Notes under the pieces: model-generated | The model's input: only the letters and a program-made list of their open reading frames with translations | Database searches by the model: none | Told to the model about the DNA's origin: nothing | Translations under genes and position numbers: made by a program | Part shown: positions 61,968 to 64,000 of the stretch, in pieces | Numbering within the stretch: the stretch's first letter is position 1 | How the letters are laid out: each line of letters starts with the position of its first letter | Origin: Neobacillus sp. PS3-40 | GTDB lineage: Bacteria; Bacillota; Bacilli; Bacillales; Cytobacillaceae | Direction of reading: 5' to 3' | Length of the DNA: 64,000 nt | NCBI RefSeq assembly: GCF_030915485.1 | Contig: NZ_CP133266.1 | Location: 4,034,001 to 4,098,000, forward strand

Positions 61968-61997
61968 AGGGCTGCCAATAGGTAAGCCCTATTTTTG
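61968..61997 (+). terminator. Terminator of TetR gene
   Basis: TAGGGCT / AGCCCTA stem followed by T5. Confidence 0.78.
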
Positions 61998-62071
61998 AAC
62001 TAACCAACAGAACTAATTTCGATAAATTCTGTTGCACATGTCTATGAAGCTGTTTAAGGGGAATATTGGCG

Positions 62072-62104
62072 TAGCCCGTAATCTTATTATTGGGCTTTTT
62101 TGTT
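62072..62104 (+). terminator. Second terminator-like hairpin
   Basis: TAGCCC / GGGCT stem with a loop of about 16 bases and T6. Confidence 0.55.
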
Positions 62105-62281
62105 TGTTTAGCATTTTTCTAAGATCCTTTTTCTCACAAAACAATTCCACTTTTAGAAGGCATTTCTCAGAATAATATTCTTCTGATAGTTTGATTTTAA
62201 AAAACTTGACCTACATCAATGTTTTATTACCCAATTCCCATTACGATGATAATGTCCAAAAAGGGTAAAAAGAGAGGTAGA

Positions 62282-62585
62282 GAACGATGCAATACATAAA
62301 CGATGAGTTTCGATAAGGATCTTTAATTATGAATATCTACGATTCTGCCTATTAAACGGCATGTTGAACAAATCATTGTGATAAAACAAGAACTTGGATT
62401 TAAATAAAGGCATTTTTTTTTACTGTATGATTGAGAATGATAATCATAATCATTATTAAAAATATACAGATAAATGTTAAGGGAGTTATATATATATGAC
62501 AGTTTATTGTTGGTCGTCTTTTTGAGCTTGAAGATGCATTAAAACAGCATCAATAAAAGCCCTCTATCCCTCATTCGTACGAAAT
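62282..62585 (+). pseudogene. Possible gene debris around a Fur box
   Basis: An AGAGGTAG-preceded ATG at 62287 opens only 9 codons. A frame ending I-L-P-I-K-R-H-V-E-Q-I-I-V-I-K-Q-E-L-G-F-K stops at 62405. Downstream an ATG at 62496 is followed, after a frame change, by G-R-L-F-E-L-E-D-A-L-K-Q-H-Q and a stop near 62557. These look like the two ends of deleted or frameshifted genes. No family recognised, so this is a suggestion only. Confidence 0.3.
62432..62452. promoter_or_regulatory. Fur box
   Basis: Two overlapping 15-base matches to the 7-1-7 consensus TGATAATNATTATCA: TGAGAATGATAATCA at 62432-62446 (two mismatches) and TGATAATCATAATCA at 62438-62452 (one mismatch). This suggests iron-dependent repression of whatever transcript starts here. 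Confidence 0.65.
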
Positions 62586-62604
62586 CTTTAAGGAGTTAAT
62601 TTTT

Positions 62605-62883
62605 ATGGCTGGCTTTGATAGGAAAAACACTTTCCCAATTGATAAAAATTCGAAAACAATTGAAGATTGGGAGGATCTTGTAAATATTAATGACTTGGTT
62701 CTATCATTATTTATTTGCAGTATCACGGCGCTTGGTGGCTATTTCATTGCACCAAATGAACCTCCTATGCCGCTATTCTTCGGACTACTTGGTGCATTAA
62801 TTGGATTTGGGATTAGTATTCTTATTACAAAACTGCGCATGACTTTTGATGAGAAGTGTTGCGAGGAAAATAGACTTCATTAA
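62605..62883 (+). CDS. Small membrane protein, 92 aa
   Basis: Two hydrophobic segments at about 32-50 and 55-78, separated by the short turn A-P-N-E-P-P-M-P, with a charged N-terminus and a C-terminal C-C-E-E. AAGGAG precedes the ATG. No family recognised. It lies 150 bases downstream of the Fur box and could be iron regulated. Confidence 0.6.
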   Translation: MAGFDRKNTFPIDKNSKTIEDWEDLVNINDLVLSLFICSITALGGYFIAPNEPPMPLFFGLLGALIGFGISILITKLRMTFDEKCCEENRLH

Positions 62884-63130
62884 TTGCTTAAGTTATTCTG
62901 TCACACCAATCGCGATGACCATGCCTTTCTACTATCATTTATTCAGTCATTTTTGAACGAATTTGATGATTGTTAGGGCAAACTAGTGATATGTTATTGT
63001 TTTGGAGTAAATAACAGAGCTATTTTATGGTATTATATTTGAGCACCATAGAATTTTGGCAGATTATGCAGTTAATGAAGACTGTACACTTTAAATTATG
63101 GGAGTTTCCCTTGAAAAGTTAGGTGTTTAA

Positions 63131-64000
63131 ATGATCCAACCTACTCAAAAGTCAGCTATTGGTAAGGCACATGGTAAATTGATTTTAGTAGGGGAGCACG
63201 CAGTTGTTTACGGAATGCCTGCGATTGCATTACCCTTTCCCTTAATCGAAGTAACTTCTACGGTTGAGGAAATCCCTGAAACAATCCGATTTGCTTGTGA
63301 ATATTATGATGGACCCCTTTCAATGGTTCCAAAGAAAATGCTAGGAATAGCAGCTTGCATTAATGAAACGTTGAAGTTTTTAAAAAAACCGGCAAATGGT
63401 TTATTGATTCGACTTACTTCGACTATACCACTCGGACGAGGATTAGGTTCGAGTGCGGCAGTAGCGGTAGCTATTGTCAAAAGTCTCTTTGCCTTTTATG
63501 GACAAAACGCGAAACAAAGTGAGTTAATGTCACTCGTCCATATTGCTGAAACGCATGCACATGGTAATCCCAGCGGTGTTGATATGTTTGCTACTGCAAG
63601 TGAAGTTCCGATTTGGTTTCAAAAAGAGAAAAAGATAGCTACCATAAAAATGGGCGCGCCACTCCACCTCGTTGTGGCAGATTCTGGACGAATTGGTGAT
63701 ACTCATGCAGCTGTCAATAGTGTAAGAGAAAATTATCAATCAAATCCAATAAAGACGGAAGAATCTTTGAATCAGCTTCAAGAAATTACGTATGAGGCAA
63801 GGACAGCACTTTCACTTGGCGATACGAAATTACTTGGAAGCCTGCTTAATTTGGCTCAAGATGTGCTAATGGTACTAGGTGTGAGTGATGCCGGGATTAA
63901 TGGACTTGTAGATGCAGCACGGAAAGCAGGAGCCCTCGGCTCAAAACTTACTGGCGGAGGTCGTGGGGGTTGTGTCATAGCACTTGCTAAAAATCCTGCA
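63131..64000 (+). CDS. mvk: Mevalonate kinase (3' end beyond window)
   Basis: GHMP kinase of the mevalonate pathway, ATP-dependent phosphorylation of mevalonate. The frame starts at ATG 63131 with TTAGGTG upstream and is open to the end of the window (290 codons). Motif 1 G-K-L-I-L-V-G-E-H-A-V-V-Y-G, motif 2 P-L-G-R-G-L-G-S-S-A-A, the catalytic aspartate in N-P-S-G-V-D and motif 3 L-T-G-G-G-R-G-G are all present. Only the last part is missing. Most Bacillus use the MEP pathway, so this is notable; diphosphomevalonate decarboxylase and phosphomevalonate kinase would be expected next. Confidence 0.93.
   Translation, partial: MIQPTQKSAIGKAHGKLILVGEHAVVYGMPAIALPFPLIEVTSTVEEIPETIRFACEYYDGPLSMVPKKMLGIAACINETLKFLKKPANGLLIRLTSTIPLGRGLGSSAAVAVAIVKSLFAFYGQNAKQSELMSLVHIAETHAHGNPSGVDMFATASEVPIWFQKEKKIATIKMGAPLHLVVADSGRIGDTHAAVNSVRENYQSNPIKTEESLNQLQEITYEARTALSLGDTKLLGSLLNLAQDVLMVLGVSDAGINGLVDAARKAGALGSKLTGGGRGGCVIALAKNPA

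Overview
The window looks like the chromosome of an aerobic, endospore-forming low-GC Firmicute of the family Bacillaceae (Bacillus/Neobacillus-like). The evidence is the AT-rich sequence, strong AGGAGG ribosome binding sites with frequent TTG starts, a splA-splB spore photoproduct lyase pair, a MalK/MalR/MaeN malate system, a CspD-type cold shock protein, a DUF3231 protein, a perfect CIRCE (HrcA) operator and a perfect CcpA cre box. No rRNA, tRNA, CRISPR array, prophage or intact transposase was seen. The window ends inside a mevalonate kinase gene.

Layout: 0-3.7 kb holds membrane and housekeeping genes (TerC, DUF2062, CcdC-like, AIM24). 3.9-12.1 kb is a sugar-acid catabolic cluster: an IclR regulator, mannonate dehydratase UxuA, a binding protein and two permeases of a carbohydrate ABC importer with no ATPase, galactonate dehydratase DgoD, a PfkB KDG kinase and a KDPG/KDPGal aldolase. 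It would take up aldonates and feed them to pyruvate and glyceraldehyde-3-phosphate. 12.3-15.7 kb holds an MBL-fold hydrolase, an SDR and a transglutaminase-like protein. 16.0-21.3 kb pairs a CitA/DcuS-type two-component system with a divergent NitT/TauT-type ABC importer. 21.4-31.2 kb is a mixture: methylmalonyl-CoA epimerase, GNAT, CarD, P-loop protein, cold shock protein, acyl-CoA synthetase and methionine aminopeptidase, with long gene-poor gaps.

31.4-41.7 kb is a malate region: malic enzyme 1, a TauE-like permease, MalK-MalR, MaeN, PepF and malic enzyme 2. A 26-bp element is shared by the upstream regions of malic enzyme 1 and maeN and is probably the MalR site. 42-48.7 kb carries a LacI regulator, a Tet(M)-like ribosome-associated GTPase, an erythromycin-esterase-like protein and splAB. 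51.9-56.4 kb is a one-carbon cluster (Fhs, FolD, FchA) followed by glutaminase; the FolD lacks the lysine and glutamine needed for cyclohydrolase activity, which would explain the FchA beside it. 56.6-64 kb has htpG under CIRCE control, a DHA2-type drug exporter divergent from a TetR regulator, a Fur-box region with gene debris, and mevalonate kinase.

The intergenic DNA is rich in repeats. There are two copies of a short inverted-repeat element (MITE) with 8-bp target duplications, at least six loci of a hairpin-rich modular repeat of about 100 bp per module, GC-rich palindromic elements with 51-52-bp tandem arrays, and a 20-bp periodic array.
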